Assembly (NCBI GenBank): GCA_039819485.1
Contig: JBCBRY010000019.1
Span: forward strand, 31,115 to 95,114
Length of the DNA stretch: 64,000 bases
Direction of reading: 5' to 3'
From: UBA6168 sp039819485
GTDB lineage: Bacteria; Bacteroidota; Bacteroidia; Chitinophagales; Saprospiraceae
The position numbers and the translations under genes were made by a program. The notes under the pieces were generated by a model. It was not told where the DNA came from. It ran no database searches and worked only from the letters and a program-made list of their open reading frames with translations. Shown here one piece after another: positions 44,338 through 53,282 of the stretch. How positions within the stretch are numbered: the stretch's first letter is position 1; each line of letters opens with the position of its first letter.

Positions 44338-46014
44338 TTACAGCAGTTGATATTCTTCCAGCTGCAAAATGGATTGATAAAATGTTTGCAAGCGGGTCTG
44401 TACCACGTTGTAGGCAGTGGGGTCGCCCGGGGCATTTTGGTATTCGTACCAGGCGTCCGTCCAATAATAATCGTTGGCCTGGCCGGAAAGGAGAATACTT
44501 TTAAGTTGGTCCTTGACCACATCAGCTACTTCGATACCGTAAAAAAGGCGGATAACCTCGTCCACCAGGCCCTCTGGGTCGGCGGGATCGGCAAGGGTCT
44601 CCGTGTATCTGACGACGTCGAGTTTCACCTGAAAATTGCCGGAGGAATACCCCGTGGTCAGCATCATGTCAGTATGCCTGGCCCGCCGGGGCAAGGTGGC
44701 TACAGTGACCCACCACTTATAAAAAACGGGGACCTGGTACCAGGCCGGCCAACCTGCTACATCATAAGGGTCGCCGGGGTCCTGCAGGAGGTCGGGGAGG
44801 TAGGAATGCAGTTCTTTCCTGACCTCATAATTCGCCTGAAAGTCCAGCGGATTTGGAAAAACTACGTGCATCTCCCGGGCCATGCCGATCACTTGTTCCA
44901 AAGGGCTTTTCAACATGCTTCCCCGAAACCAGGGGTCAAAAAAGTGTTCGCTTTTCAAGAGTGTTTCTAAAACCGGCCTGATCTCGTAGTCGTTGTCCCT
45001 GAGCAGTTGGGCAAGGGGCTCGATGATGGCTTGCTCTATTTCATCATCAATATTTTGATAAACAAAAAAGGTGTACAGTTTGCGGCAAATATGTTTGGCC
45101 GTTTCCGGATGATCAAAGATCATGTCCAACAGTTCGTCCAGTTCCTCGGCACCTTCGTCCCCTTGTTTTCCTTCGATCACGGCTTTTCCATAAAAACTTG
45201 AAAAGACCTTTTCATTTGTATCATGAGCGCCGGGAGCAAAATAAGCCTCCGTGCTGCCCGCCGCTATTTTCCATCCGGTCAGCACACGGGCAGCGGCCTG
45301 GACATCTTCTTCCGTGTATGCCGAACCAGGCCCCTTGCCGATGCAATACAGTTCCTGTAGTTCCCGTCCATAGTTTTCGTCCGGTGCTCCGGCGTTGTTA
45401 AGCTGGCCGTTCAGGTAAACCAGCATTGCAGGGTCGAGCGTGATGGCCTTCATTAAAGTTTTGAAGTTGCCAAATGCGTTTTCATAAAGCGTATGGAGGT
45501 ATTGATGGGAGTAATGCGCATTGCGCACTACATCGAATTCAACGGGGATGTGGTTGTGCCAGAACAAAACCATTTTTTCGTGCAGGGAGCGCCCCTGTTC
45601 CAGCATGTTTCCGATCCACCAGCACTTGAGGGACCTGGTGCGAACGGGACTCAAATTGCTGTTTTGTGAAGCATCGACCCAGGTTTCCCCTTCGGGCACC
45701 TGTGGGTCATTTGTATCGGCGCTGTAATCATTGATTGGCGGCAGGGGCGTCGCCGGTTGCAACAGCAAGAGATCGATGGCATCTGACGGCGTCAGGTTTC
45801 CAAAAAACTCAATATCCGTGTTTTTTGCACCGAACATGGTCCGCCTCAGGAGATGGGCAATTTGTTCTGTGTCCCAAGTGCCACTATAAGGCGCCAACCC
45901 CGATAGAAAAACAGTGCTTGGAGGAGAAATTTGTCTTGGCAGATTATCATCAAGGGCTCTTTTCGTCAATCGGGAAAAGCGAAAGAAACCCCGCCGAGTC
46001 ATCGGTTTTGTCAT
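44338..46014 (-). CDS. DUF1800 protein
   Basis: 558 residues. The N-terminus has TRRGFFRFSRL, a twin-arginine-like element without a strong hydrophobic core. Family motifs: HLLRRTMFGAKNTDIEFF, MVLFWHNHIPVEFDVV, DPAMLVYLNGQLNNAGAPDENYGRELQELYCIGKG, YTEEDVQAAARVLTGWKI and SPLEQVIGMAREM. The function of DUF1800 is unknown; it is the standard upstream partner of DUF1501 and forms an operon with it here. No sorting domain is present in this member. Confidence 0.9.
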   Translation of the reverse strand: MTKPMTRRGFFRFSRLTKRALDDNLPRQISPPSTVFLSGLAPYSGTWDTEQIAHLLRRTMFGAKNTDIEFFGNLTPSDAIDLLLLQPATPLPPINDYSADTNDPQVPEGETWVDASQNSNLSPVRTRSLKCWWIGNMLEQGRSLHEKMVLFWHNHIPVEFDVVRNAHYSHQYLHTLYENAFGNFKTLMKAITLDPAMLVYLNGQLNNAGAPDENYGRELQELYCIGKGPGSAYTEEDVQAAARVLTGWKIAAGSTEAYFAPGAHDTNEKVFSSFYGKAVIEGKQGDEGAEELDELLDMIFDHPETAKHICRKLYTFFVYQNIDDEIEQAIIEPLAQLLRDNDYEIRPVLETLLKSEHFFDPWFRGSMLKSPLEQVIGMAREMHVVFPNPLDFQANYEVRKELHSYLPDLLQDPGDPYDVAGWPAWYQVPVFYKWWVTVATLPRRARHTDMMLTTGYSSGNFQVKLDVVRYTETLADPADPEGLVDEVIRLFYGIEVADVVKDQLKSILLSGQANDYYWTDAWYEYQNAPGDPTAYNVVQTRLQTFYQSILQLEEYQLL

Positions 46015-46475
46015 GAGATGCTTTTCTTTTGATGTGGCCCGAATTGCAGTTGGAAGATGTTATTTTTTGAAAAAATGACATCTTCAGCCGTGTTTTTAGG
46101 CCAAATAATTTTTCAAAAATGGTTACCTCAAAATGTTAGAAGGGGGCAGATGAAAATGATTTATGAATAGGAAGAATTAGGTGGTGGGAATAGTGCCAAA
46201 GAGGGTAAGAAAGTGTCGTTCGGTGGTATAATGTTTTGGGCGCTGGGTTTTGTTCGGAAATTAATAAAATATTTGAAAAAAAAATTTTTGAACAATCGCC
46301 GTACTTTCAAAAGGGGACATAAAAATAGGGTTTTTAGAGGTAAGAATCAAGTTACCGGAACGTGGCCATCTATGTGCGTCCGGAGTCAAAGATGTCATTT
46401 TTAAAAAAAATGACATCTTTCAGCGACCACCTGAACATGGCCAAAAGAAATACAAAAAATGCAATATTTAATAAG
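46015..46475. repeat. Intergenic region with two related 33-bp palindromes
   Basis: 46053-46085 and 46388-46420 are near-perfect palindromes sharing AAGATGTCATTTTT and its complement. They bracket ~300 bp of AT-rich DNA in which no convincing gene is seen. Confidence 0.7.
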
Positions 46476-47345
46476 TCAAAGTCCATACTTCATTTGTATT
46501 TCCCGAATCAGTTTTTCTTCATGCATCGGCACCCCGACCTGCGTTCCGAAAATCTGCTTGCCCGTCTTTTTTAATTGCAGCCGGTCAATGATCAGGCGCA
46601 CCATATTTTTGGTCAGTTCTTTTTTATTCATGGCTTTGATGATCAGGGGAAAATATTTTTCCTGAAATTCCAAATCACCCGAATGCTCATAGATCAATGC
46701 GGCATAATCTTTAAACTCTTCTCCCACTACCGACTTCCCCGGATATCCATTATTTTCAAAAATGGTTTTTAAAGCTTGCGTGTTTTCATCATCCAACGCT
46801 TTTTGTTTTTGCCATTTCAATTTGTTCGACAACAGATCGTCGTCTCTTCGATACTTTTGATCTTTCTGCATCATGGCATCGAGTTGCACAATCAGATCAT
46901 AATTCAATCCATTGTAAAAGGATTTAGCCTTCAGCCTGGATTTACGCGGTGAAGGCACTCCAATATTTTTGCAATCGGCAATCAATTCGAGAAAATCATC
47001 ACCGAGCAGTTGATAAAATTTTCCTTCTTTAATTTCTTTTTTCCCGTGATGGATAATCGCGCAAAAACTTTCAACATCTTCTTTTTTACTTTTTTCCAAT
47101 AATTCTATAATTTGATCACGGTCAAAATTCATATAAGAATAACCCACGGCAATATTCCAATAATCGGCATACACCCAATCACCACTTTCTTCGATGGCCT
47201 TGTAACTATTTTCTAAAATATATTTTCCCTTATTGTAATCTTCTTGAGAAACTTCAGCAGTAATTTCAGGAATAAATCCGATTTCCTGAGCATGAGTTTT
47301 TTGTAAAAAAAATCCGAGTAGAAGAGCGATGATAAAAGCTTTCAT
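46476..47345 (-). CDS. Secreted DUF6624-like protein
   Basis: 289 residues from the ATG at 47345, with a signal peptide (AFIIALLLGFFLQKTHAQ). The C-terminal third (NNGYPGKSVVGEEFKDYAAL, YFPLIIKAMNKKELTKNMV, LIIDRLQLKKTGKQIFGTQ) fits the DUF6624 pattern of Bacteroidota. The N-terminal part is helical and TPR-like. Function unknown; probably periplasmic. An inverted repeat lies just upstream at 47371-47452. Confidence 0.75.
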   Translation of the reverse strand: MKAFIIALLLGFFLQKTHAQEIGFIPEITAEVSQEDYNKGKYILENSYKAIEESGDWVYADYWNIAVGYSYMNFDRDQIIELLEKSKKEDVESFCAIIHHGKKEIKEGKFYQLLGDDFLELIADCKNIGVPSPRKSRLKAKSFYNGLNYDLIVQLDAMMQKDQKYRRDDDLLSNKLKWQKQKALDDENTQALKTIFENNGYPGKSVVGEEFKDYAALIYEHSGDLEFQEKYFPLIIKAMNKKELTKNMVRLIIDRLQLKKTGKQIFGTQVGVPMHEEKLIREIQMKYGL

Positions 47346-47370
47346 GTGTTTTGAATATTTATTGATAAAA

Positions 47371-47452
47371 AATGGTAACACCGTTTCTCTTGTCTGAAAA
47401 CGATCTTAATAAATCAACTGAACAATAACAATTAAAGAACGGTGTTACCATT
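47371..47452. repeat. GGTAACACCG inverted repeat
   Basis: AATGGTAACACCGTT at the left is matched by AACGGTGTTACCATT at the right with about 52 bp between. The same core forms the terminator at 27651. Confidence 0.65.
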
Positions 47453-47596
47453 GCGTCCTGCCATAATACGAACAGATTCGTAAAAAAAGAGCAATTCCAA
47501 CTCGAAACGGTTGCACCGAACTACGAATTTTTTCGTTATTCTTTTTTATGATACTTAAGTAAGTACATTTACACCCTGGCAATTCAACCTGTTCTA

Positions 47597-49186
47597 ATGA
47601 ATTTTCTGCGAAAAACCCTCCACTATGCCCGTCTTTCCGGCCCGGGCTGGATACAGGCCGCAGTCACCCTGGGTGGTGGCACATTGGTCGGGGCTTTGTA
47701 TTTGGGTGTGATTGGTGGATATGAATTCTTATGGCTGCAACCCCTTGCAATGCTCTGCGGTGTTGTCATGCTGATGGCCATCAGCCACGTGAGCCTGAGT
47801 AAGGAAAAAATTGAAGACCGGCCATTTGAGCTGGCCAAAAGGCACATCACTCCGCTACTTGCGTGGGGCTGGCTGATTGCTACCATCGTCGCCAACGTGG
47901 TTTTTTGCGCTTCGCAGTTTGCACTTGGAGCTGACGCCCTGCAAGGAAACCTCGGTTTTGAAAATTTAAATCCTTATTTAATCACGGGAATTTTTTTTAC
48001 GGTTGTACTTTTCTTGATTTATTTATTTTCGGGGGAAGGAAAAGCTTCCCGCATTATCGATAATTTTATAAAAATCTTAGTAGCCATCATTGTACTTTCC
48101 TTTATGGGAGTAGTCATGGTTTTAATGTCAAAGGGCGCCATTGACGGGACCTCGCTCGCTGCGGGAATTATTCCAGACTTTACGGCCCTTTTCCACCCCA
48201 CGGCATCTTACCGGCCGTTCATCGAAGCTGCCGGGGAGCATGGTTTGTTTTGGGAAAAATATATTGCTGAAAACCAGCGGAACATTATCATCGGTGCATT
48301 CGGGACAGCAGTTGGCATCAATATGACATTTTTATTGCCTTATTCTTTATTGAAAAAAAAATGGGGCAAACAGCAACGGGAGCTCGCCCGTTTTGACTTG
48401 GTACTCGGCTTGTTTATTCCATTCATTTTGGGCGCTTCCTGTCTCATTATTTCAACTGCTTCCCAATTCCACGCAAAGAAAAACAGCATCGTCAATCAAA
48501 AAGCCTATTTCGAGGTGTTGGACAAACGACTCAGCGCAGAACACCAACATTATTTTTCACTTTCTGTTGAAGAAAAAAAAGCGCTGCGGCACGCTGCCCC
48601 ACAGGTCGACAAAGACCTAAGTACTATGCTGGCCAAGCGCAGTGCCAATGACCTGGCCGAAGCGCTCCGGCCGTTTTTGGGAAATTGGTCGCAGTTGATT
48701 TTTGGCATTGGCGTATTGGCGATGGCCCTGAGCACCATGCTGGTACATATGATGATGAACGGTTACGCCATCAGTGAAGCATTTGGCCAGCCCGGACAAC
48801 GGAAATTATTTTTAATTGGCGCCTCCATTCCTGCACTGTCTGGACTTTTATCGCCTTTTATCTGGCAGGGTACGGTCAAGGCTGCCCTGGTCGTTCCGGC
48901 CTCCGTGATTGCTACTACGCTGCTGCCCATTGCTTATTTAATATTTCTTTTATTAATGAATTCAAAAAAAGCACTTGGAGATGAACTACCCAAACGAAGG
49001 GCCATAATAAATGTGCTGATGATCTTTGCAACGGCTGTTGCGGCGTTTGCATCTTTTTGGGCACTGAGCGGAAAAGCTGCCAGCTCAAATATTTATGAAC
49101 ATATTTTTGGGATAGCAGGTATTGTTGGTTTGCCATTATTGGCCTTGTATGGTATTTATGTTTTTTATAAAAAAGAAAAGAACTAA
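47597..49186 (+). CDS. Nramp-like membrane transporter with altered metal site
   Basis: 529 residues with ~11 membrane segments. The N-terminus SGPGWIQAAVTLGGGTLVGA aligns with Nramp TM1, but the metal-binding DPGN is replaced by LGGG, and the TM6 MPHN region reads FLLPYSLL. A hydrophilic insert of ~65 residues (QKAYFEVLDKRLSAEHQ to RPFLGNW) lies between later helices. The changes argue against classical Mn/Fe uptake; the substrate is unknown. A Gfo/Idh/MocA dehydrogenase starts 15 bp downstream, suggesting a co-transcribed unit. Confidence 0.82.
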   Translation: MNFLRKTLHYARLSGPGWIQAAVTLGGGTLVGALYLGVIGGYEFLWLQPLAMLCGVVMLMAISHVSLSKEKIEDRPFELAKRHITPLLAWGWLIATIVANVVFCASQFALGADALQGNLGFENLNPYLITGIFFTVVLFLIYLFSGEGKASRIIDNFIKILVAIIVLSFMGVVMVLMSKGAIDGTSLAAGIIPDFTALFHPTASYRPFIEAAGEHGLFWEKYIAENQRNIIIGAFGTAVGINMTFLLPYSLLKKKWGKQQRELARFDLVLGLFIPFILGASCLIISTASQFHAKKNSIVNQKAYFEVLDKRLSAEHQHYFSLSVEEKKALRHAAPQVDKDLSTMLAKRSANDLAEALRPFLGNWSQLIFGIGVLAMALSTMLVHMMMNGYAISEAFGQPGQRKLFLIGASIPALSGLLSPFIWQGTVKAALVVPASVIATTLLPIAYLIFLLLMNSKKALGDELPKRRAIINVLMIFATAVAAFASFWALSGKAASSNIYEHIFGIAGIVGLPLLALYGIYVFYKKEKN

Positions 49187-49201
49187 ATCCGATTAATTAT
49201 C

Positions 49202-50254
49202 ATGAAAAAATTTGGCATCATCGGCGGTGGCAATATTGCCCGGTTTCATGCACAGGCCATTCAAGCAATGGATGGCGGCGAGTTGGAAGCAATTTTTGCC
49301 AGAAATCCGGAAAAGGCAAAAAAATTGGGCGGTGAATTTAATTGTAAATATTATTCAAAAATTGAAAATTTATTAGCCAATAAAAATATTGATATCGTTA
49401 CCATCGCCACACCTTCAGGCGCCCATTTGGAGCCGGCCATTTTAGCAGCCGAGGCAGGCAAACATATTATCTGCGAAAAGCCTTTGGAAGTCACGCCGGA
49501 GCGGATAAAAAAAATGATGGCCCACTGCCAAAAAAATAAAGTTTTATTGGCGGGCGTATTCAACCGCCGTTTTAACCCCGCAGTAGAATATTTAAAAAAT
49601 GCCATTGAAAAAAAACGTTTTGGAACCATTGCGCTGGCCGATGCGCAAATAAAATGGTACCGCACACAAGCCTATTACGACAGTGGCGCGTGGCGGGGCA
49701 CGTGGGAACTGGACGGGGGCGGGGCACTCATGAACCAGTCTATCCACACCATCGACCAATTGATTTATTTAATGGGCAACATAAACAGGCTATCCGCAAC
49801 AACCGCCTGCCTGACCCATAATAATATTGAAGTGGAAGACACGGCGGTCGCCATCCTCGAATTTGAAAACGGGGCCCGCGGCGTCATCCAGGGCTCTACT
49901 TCCTGCTGGTCTTCGACCGGCCATCCAGCTGAAATTCAAATTTGTGGCGACGAGGGGTCTGTATTTTTAACAGATGAAAAATTCCGCGTCTGGGATTTTA
50001 AAAATAAAATGCCGGAGGACGAATTTGTCAAAAATAATTTAATGTCCGGCACGGAGAAAGGCCTTGGAGCCAATGACCCAACCGCCATTAATTTCACTGG
50101 CCATCAACGCAATTTTGAAGATGTCATCAACGCACTGGAAAACAATCATCCTCCTCTGGTGTCTGCCGGAGAAGCATTAAAATCAGTAGTTGTCATTGAC
50201 GCCATATACCGCAGCGCAAAAAACAATGGGGAATGGGGAATGGTTAATGGTTAA
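49202..50254 (+). CDS. Gfo/Idh/MocA-family oxidoreductase
   Basis: 350 residues. N-terminal Rossmann domain FGIIGGGNIARFHAQAI with IVTIATPSGAHLEPAILAAEAGKHIICEKPLEV, where EKP holds the catalytic Lys, and a C-terminal alpha/beta domain (WRGTWELDGGGALMNQSIHTIDQLIYLMG). These NAD(P)-dependent enzymes oxidise or reduce sugars and cyclitols. The TIM-barrel sugar isomerase gene downstream and the transporter upstream suggest a sugar or polyol pathway. Confidence 0.93.
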   Translation: MKKFGIIGGGNIARFHAQAIQAMDGGELEAIFARNPEKAKKLGGEFNCKYYSKIENLLANKNIDIVTIATPSGAHLEPAILAAEAGKHIICEKPLEVTPERIKKMMAHCQKNKVLLAGVFNRRFNPAVEYLKNAIEKKRFGTIALADAQIKWYRTQAYYDSGAWRGTWELDGGGALMNQSIHTIDQLIYLMGNINRLSATTACLTHNNIEVEDTAVAILEFENGARGVIQGSTSCWSSTGHPAEIQICGDEGSVFLTDEKFRVWDFKNKMPEDEFVKNNLMSGTEKGLGANDPTAINFTGHQRNFEDVINALENNHPPLVSAGEALKSVVVIDAIYRSAKNNGEWGMVNG

Positions 50255-50276
50255 TGGTTAATGGTTAATTGTGATG

Positions 50277-50519
50277 GATAAAAAAGTAACACTTTTCTTT
50301 TGCCCGAAAAAATTTTTTAAGGTCTGGAAATCAAGTAAGTGCTTGGACAAAAATAGGGTGCGCTAAAAATGACACTTTTATTTTGGCAAACATTTGATTT
50401 CATGGCCTCTAAACTCTTTTTCAGACAAAGAAAAAGTGTCATTTTTTTTGACCACCTGCTTATTTACTAAAATAAAAGTGCCATTTTTAGCCCTCCTTAT
50501 TTTTGATCACTTGCTTAAG
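50277..50519. repeat. Interrupted MITE-like copy C1 (outer)
   Basis: The left half (AAGTAACACTTTTCTTTTGC to GGAAATCA, ending near 50333) and right half (AAAATAAAAGTGCCATTTTT, 50463-50519) together make one diverged element that is split by copy C2. Confidence 0.75.
50334..50462. mobile_element. MITE-like copy C2 nested inside C1
   Basis: 129 bp in the opposite orientation to C1: outer ends AAGTAAGTGCTTGGACAAAAA and TTTTTTGACCACCTGCTT, inner repeats AAAAATGACACTTTT and AAAAAGTGTCATTTTT. Its insertion into an older copy is the best evidence that the family moves. Confidence 0.78.
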
Positions 50520-50526
50520 AATTAAT

Positions 50527-50609
50527 AAATCAAGGGTAAAATGAAATACCTTAAAAAAGGAAGGGTTTGCTGCGAGAGCAAACCCTTGATTCACATAAAT
50601 CATAAATTA
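50527..50609. repeat. Dispersed AATCAAGGGTAAAAT repeat with hairpin
   Basis: Matches the unit at 42621-42680, with an extra hairpin (AAGGGTTTGCT with AGCAAACCCTT, 50563-50587) inserted before CATAAATCATAAATTA. It lies directly upstream of the isomerase gene. Confidence 0.7.
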
Positions 50610-50613
50610 ATCA

Positions 50614-51474
50614 ATGCAATTAACCGGATTTACAGATGAAGCAGCCAATGATTTGGACGGGCAGATCAAAGTGACAAAAGCACTTGGCTGGGAGTATTTA
50701 TCGGCGCGGACGATGGGCCTAAAAAATATCCACGATATTTCAGAAAAAAAATTTGAGGCGGTTTGCGAAAAATTAAAAAACGCAAAAATAAAGGTGGCCG
50801 AATTTGGGACATTGATTGGAAGCTGGGGCAAAGAAATCGAGTCAGACTGGGCCATTACTTTGGGAGAGGTTAACCGTTGTATACCCCGCATGCAAAAATT
50901 AAATGTAAAATATGCGCGCATCATGTCGTACGCGCAAAAGCCGTGGGGAACGGAGCAATTTGAAAAAGAACGTTTCAAACGATTAAATGAAATCGTGAAA
51001 AGATTTGCGGATGCTGGGCTGCAGGCCATGCACGAAAACTGCATGAACTGGGGTGGGTTTTCTGCGGATCATACTTTGCGTTTGCTGGACGAAGTGCCGG
51101 GCCTTAAACTAGTGTTTGACACGGGTAATCCCGTCTTTCAGAGAGACCGTTCTAAACCCGAGCCTCACCCGTGGCAAAATGCATTTGAATTTTATAAAAA
51201 AGTAAAACACGCCGTGGTTCACATCCATATTAAAGATGGTATTATGCAAGAAGAAAATGGAGAACCGGAATATACTTTCGCCGGAGCGGGAGAAGCGAAA
51301 TTGTCAGATATTTTAGCGGATTTAAAAAAAGAAAATTACCAGGGATTTATTGCCATGGAGCCGCACATGGGAAAAGTATTTCATTTAAAAGAACAAAAAA
51401 ACGACCCCGAATTTATTTACAATATTTACCTGGAATATGGACGTCGCTTTGAAGAACTCTGGAACGGTGTTTAA
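50614..51474 (+). CDS. Sugar phosphate isomerase/epimerase (AP endonuclease 2-like TIM barrel)
   Basis: 286 residues; xylose-isomerase-like TIM barrel with metal-site strands GLQAMHENCMNWGG, PGLKLVFDTGNPVFQ, HAVVHIHIKDGIM and FIAMEPHMG, giving Glu, Asp, His and Glu ligand candidates. The family includes inosose and tagatose epimerases. Its neighbour, the Gfo/Idh/MocA enzyme, is the usual partner in cyclitol or rare-sugar catabolism. The repeat block between them means it may have its own promoter. Confidence 0.9.
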   Translation: MQLTGFTDEAANDLDGQIKVTKALGWEYLSARTMGLKNIHDISEKKFEAVCEKLKNAKIKVAEFGTLIGSWGKEIESDWAITLGEVNRCIPRMQKLNVKYARIMSYAQKPWGTEQFEKERFKRLNEIVKRFADAGLQAMHENCMNWGGFSADHTLRLLDEVPGLKLVFDTGNPVFQRDRSKPEPHPWQNAFEFYKKVKHAVVHIHIKDGIMQEENGEPEYTFAGAGEAKLSDILADLKKENYQGFIAMEPHMGKVFHLKEQKNDPEFIYNIYLEYGRRFEELWNGV

Positions 51475-51487
51475 TTAGGGGGGGGGC

Positions 51488-51613
51488 AGATCGCTTCGCT
51501 GTCAGAAGTCAGACCGCTTCGCTGTCAGACCACTGCGTTGTCAGATATTTAAGATGAGATAAATCTGACTTCTGACAGCGCAGCGATCTGACCTCTGACA
51601 GCGAAGCGGTCCG
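51488..51613. repeat. CGCTGTCAGA-type inverted repeat
   Basis: CAGATCGCTTCGCTGTCAGA units pair with TCTGACAGCGCAGCGATCTG units around ~30 nt. Same repeat vocabulary as the 10391-10607 block; located between convergent genes, so it may end both transcripts. Confidence 0.7.
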
Positions 51614-51615
51614 AC

Positions 51616-53076
51616 CTACTCCACCTTTTCTTTAACCCCGTCCAACCCGACCGAATAAAATTTCCCTTTTTCAATAAATAAGGCTTGTTGGTATTTTTCT
51701 CCTAATTTGTGCGGCACGTCGATCGCAACGATTCTACCCTTGTGCAGGGTTTGAATTTTTTCCACGGGCGTATGTCCCACCACTACTTTTCTGATGCCCA
51801 AATAATCGAGTGTACTTGCCACCAATTCCGTTTTCAGTTCTTCTTCAAAGTACCCCCGATACCAGAGCGGTCCATAAAACTGGTCAAAAATAGCCGCCGC
51901 TATGGTATCGTTTGCCATGGAGTCCAGTGGCACTCCCATATAGTCTCTCGCCTTTTCATTGAGGGTGGAAAACCGGATGTTTTTTATGGCAAACTGAGGA
52001 GAGATGCCACCGTGTACAAATAACAACCTTCCAATTTGAACCGCGACATTCTTGGTGCGGAGCCATTTTCCTAAAAAAGTATTTTCACTGAAAAAGGACA
52101 TGTAATTTTTTTTAAAAGCAATGGCATTGGCAAAGTATTTTAAATGCACATAACGCAGGTCGCCTTCCAAATTCATATTTTCATGATTGCCTATAATAAA
52201 ATGCACTTTACCCCCGACAGCCGCAGCTTCCTGTTCTAATTTATAGATCAACCAGAGACATTCCGTTACCTTACTTCCCCGGTCAAAAAAATCGCCCACT
52301 AAAACCAGGTGGCCTTCGCCAAACCGCCAATTTAATTGTTCGTCAACGACACCATTTGATTTCAATAAATTTTCAAATGCGGAAAAATTGCCTTCTATAT
52401 CGGAAATTGCGACTAATTGTTTGGGCATTTTATATTTGTCCTTTTCTTCTATAAAATTTTCTGCAATAGAAAATTCGAATAACCTTTCACCATCCTTGCC
52501 CTGGCAGAAAAAATTCTTTTCAAACAAATCGGCCTCGTCCAAAAGTATACTGGTCGTAACGATTCCTCCACTTTCATTTTTTAACAGCTGCTTCAACCTT
52601 ATTTTTTCTTCATAATAAAAATGTGGTCCGTCAAAACCTGTAAAAAGTCGATGGTTATTGTTCAGTATCGTATGTCGAAATTCCTGACGGTCTAACTTTG
52701 CTGCGAGGTCCATCATGGTGTAGCCCTGCTCATCTTTGATCGTCAAATCCGCACCAGCATCAATGAGCCATTGTGCCATTTCGACCTTATTTTGCAGGGC
52801 TGCATACATAAGCGCCGTCCTTCCTTTCCGGCAAACGGCATTCACTTCGACGCCATAAGAAAGAAGGTATTTCACCATACTGTTTTTTCCGCCTACCACG
52901 AATTTCATCAACATTGTTTTTCCTTCCAAACATTCATTTGGGTCATTTTTTGCTAAAAACTGGCGGAGGGCAGCGGTGTCTTCCTGGGCATATATTTCCT
53001 TTAATGTTTGCCCCTTAATATTTGCAACAAATAATAGGAAAGAAAAAAGGAAAATTGATTTTAATATTAATTTCAT
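51616..53076 (-). CDS. Secreted ankyrin-repeat metallophosphoesterase
   Basis: 486 residues with a signal peptide (SIFLFSFLLFVANIKGQ). Residues ~25-140 hold three or four ankyrin repeats (KTMLMKFVVGGKNSMVKYLL, GRTALMYAALQNKVEMAQWL). The C-terminal ~270 residues are a calcineurin-like phosphoesterase with DIEGN, VGDFFDRGS, IIGNHENMN, VHGGISP and VVGHTPVEK, supplying the two-metal ligands. The layout resembles PPP-family/Shewanella-like phosphatases. The ankyrin fusion and export signal imply a periplasmic or surface phosphatase; the substrate is unknown. Confidence 0.88.
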   Translation of the reverse strand: MKLILKSIFLFSFLLFVANIKGQTLKEIYAQEDTAALRQFLAKNDPNECLEGKTMLMKFVVGGKNSMVKYLLSYGVEVNAVCRKGRTALMYAALQNKVEMAQWLIDAGADLTIKDEQGYTMMDLAAKLDRQEFRHTILNNNHRLFTGFDGPHFYYEEKIRLKQLLKNESGGIVTTSILLDEADLFEKNFFCQGKDGERLFEFSIAENFIEEKDKYKMPKQLVAISDIEGNFSAFENLLKSNGVVDEQLNWRFGEGHLVLVGDFFDRGSKVTECLWLIYKLEQEAAAVGGKVHFIIGNHENMNLEGDLRYVHLKYFANAIAFKKNYMSFFSENTFLGKWLRTKNVAVQIGRLLFVHGGISPQFAIKNIRFSTLNEKARDYMGVPLDSMANDTIAAAIFDQFYGPLWYRGYFEEELKTELVASTLDYLGIRKVVVGHTPVEKIQTLHKGRIVAIDVPHKLGEKYQQALFIEKGKFYSVGLDGVKEKVE

Positions 53077-53282
53077 TTAATGAAGATAAGGGATGAATGA
53101 TGATTTTCCCTGTGCAAGGCTGCGTAACAAATAAAAGCTGTGCAGAGCTGTACAGAGAAATTTAATTTGACATTTTTCATAAATATCTTTTTATGATCAC
53201 AAGATTGCATTTACTTTAAAAATAAATATTCTCTGGCGAACATTTCTTTTAACTTTTTACCTTTTTGTGAAAAATTTAAAAT

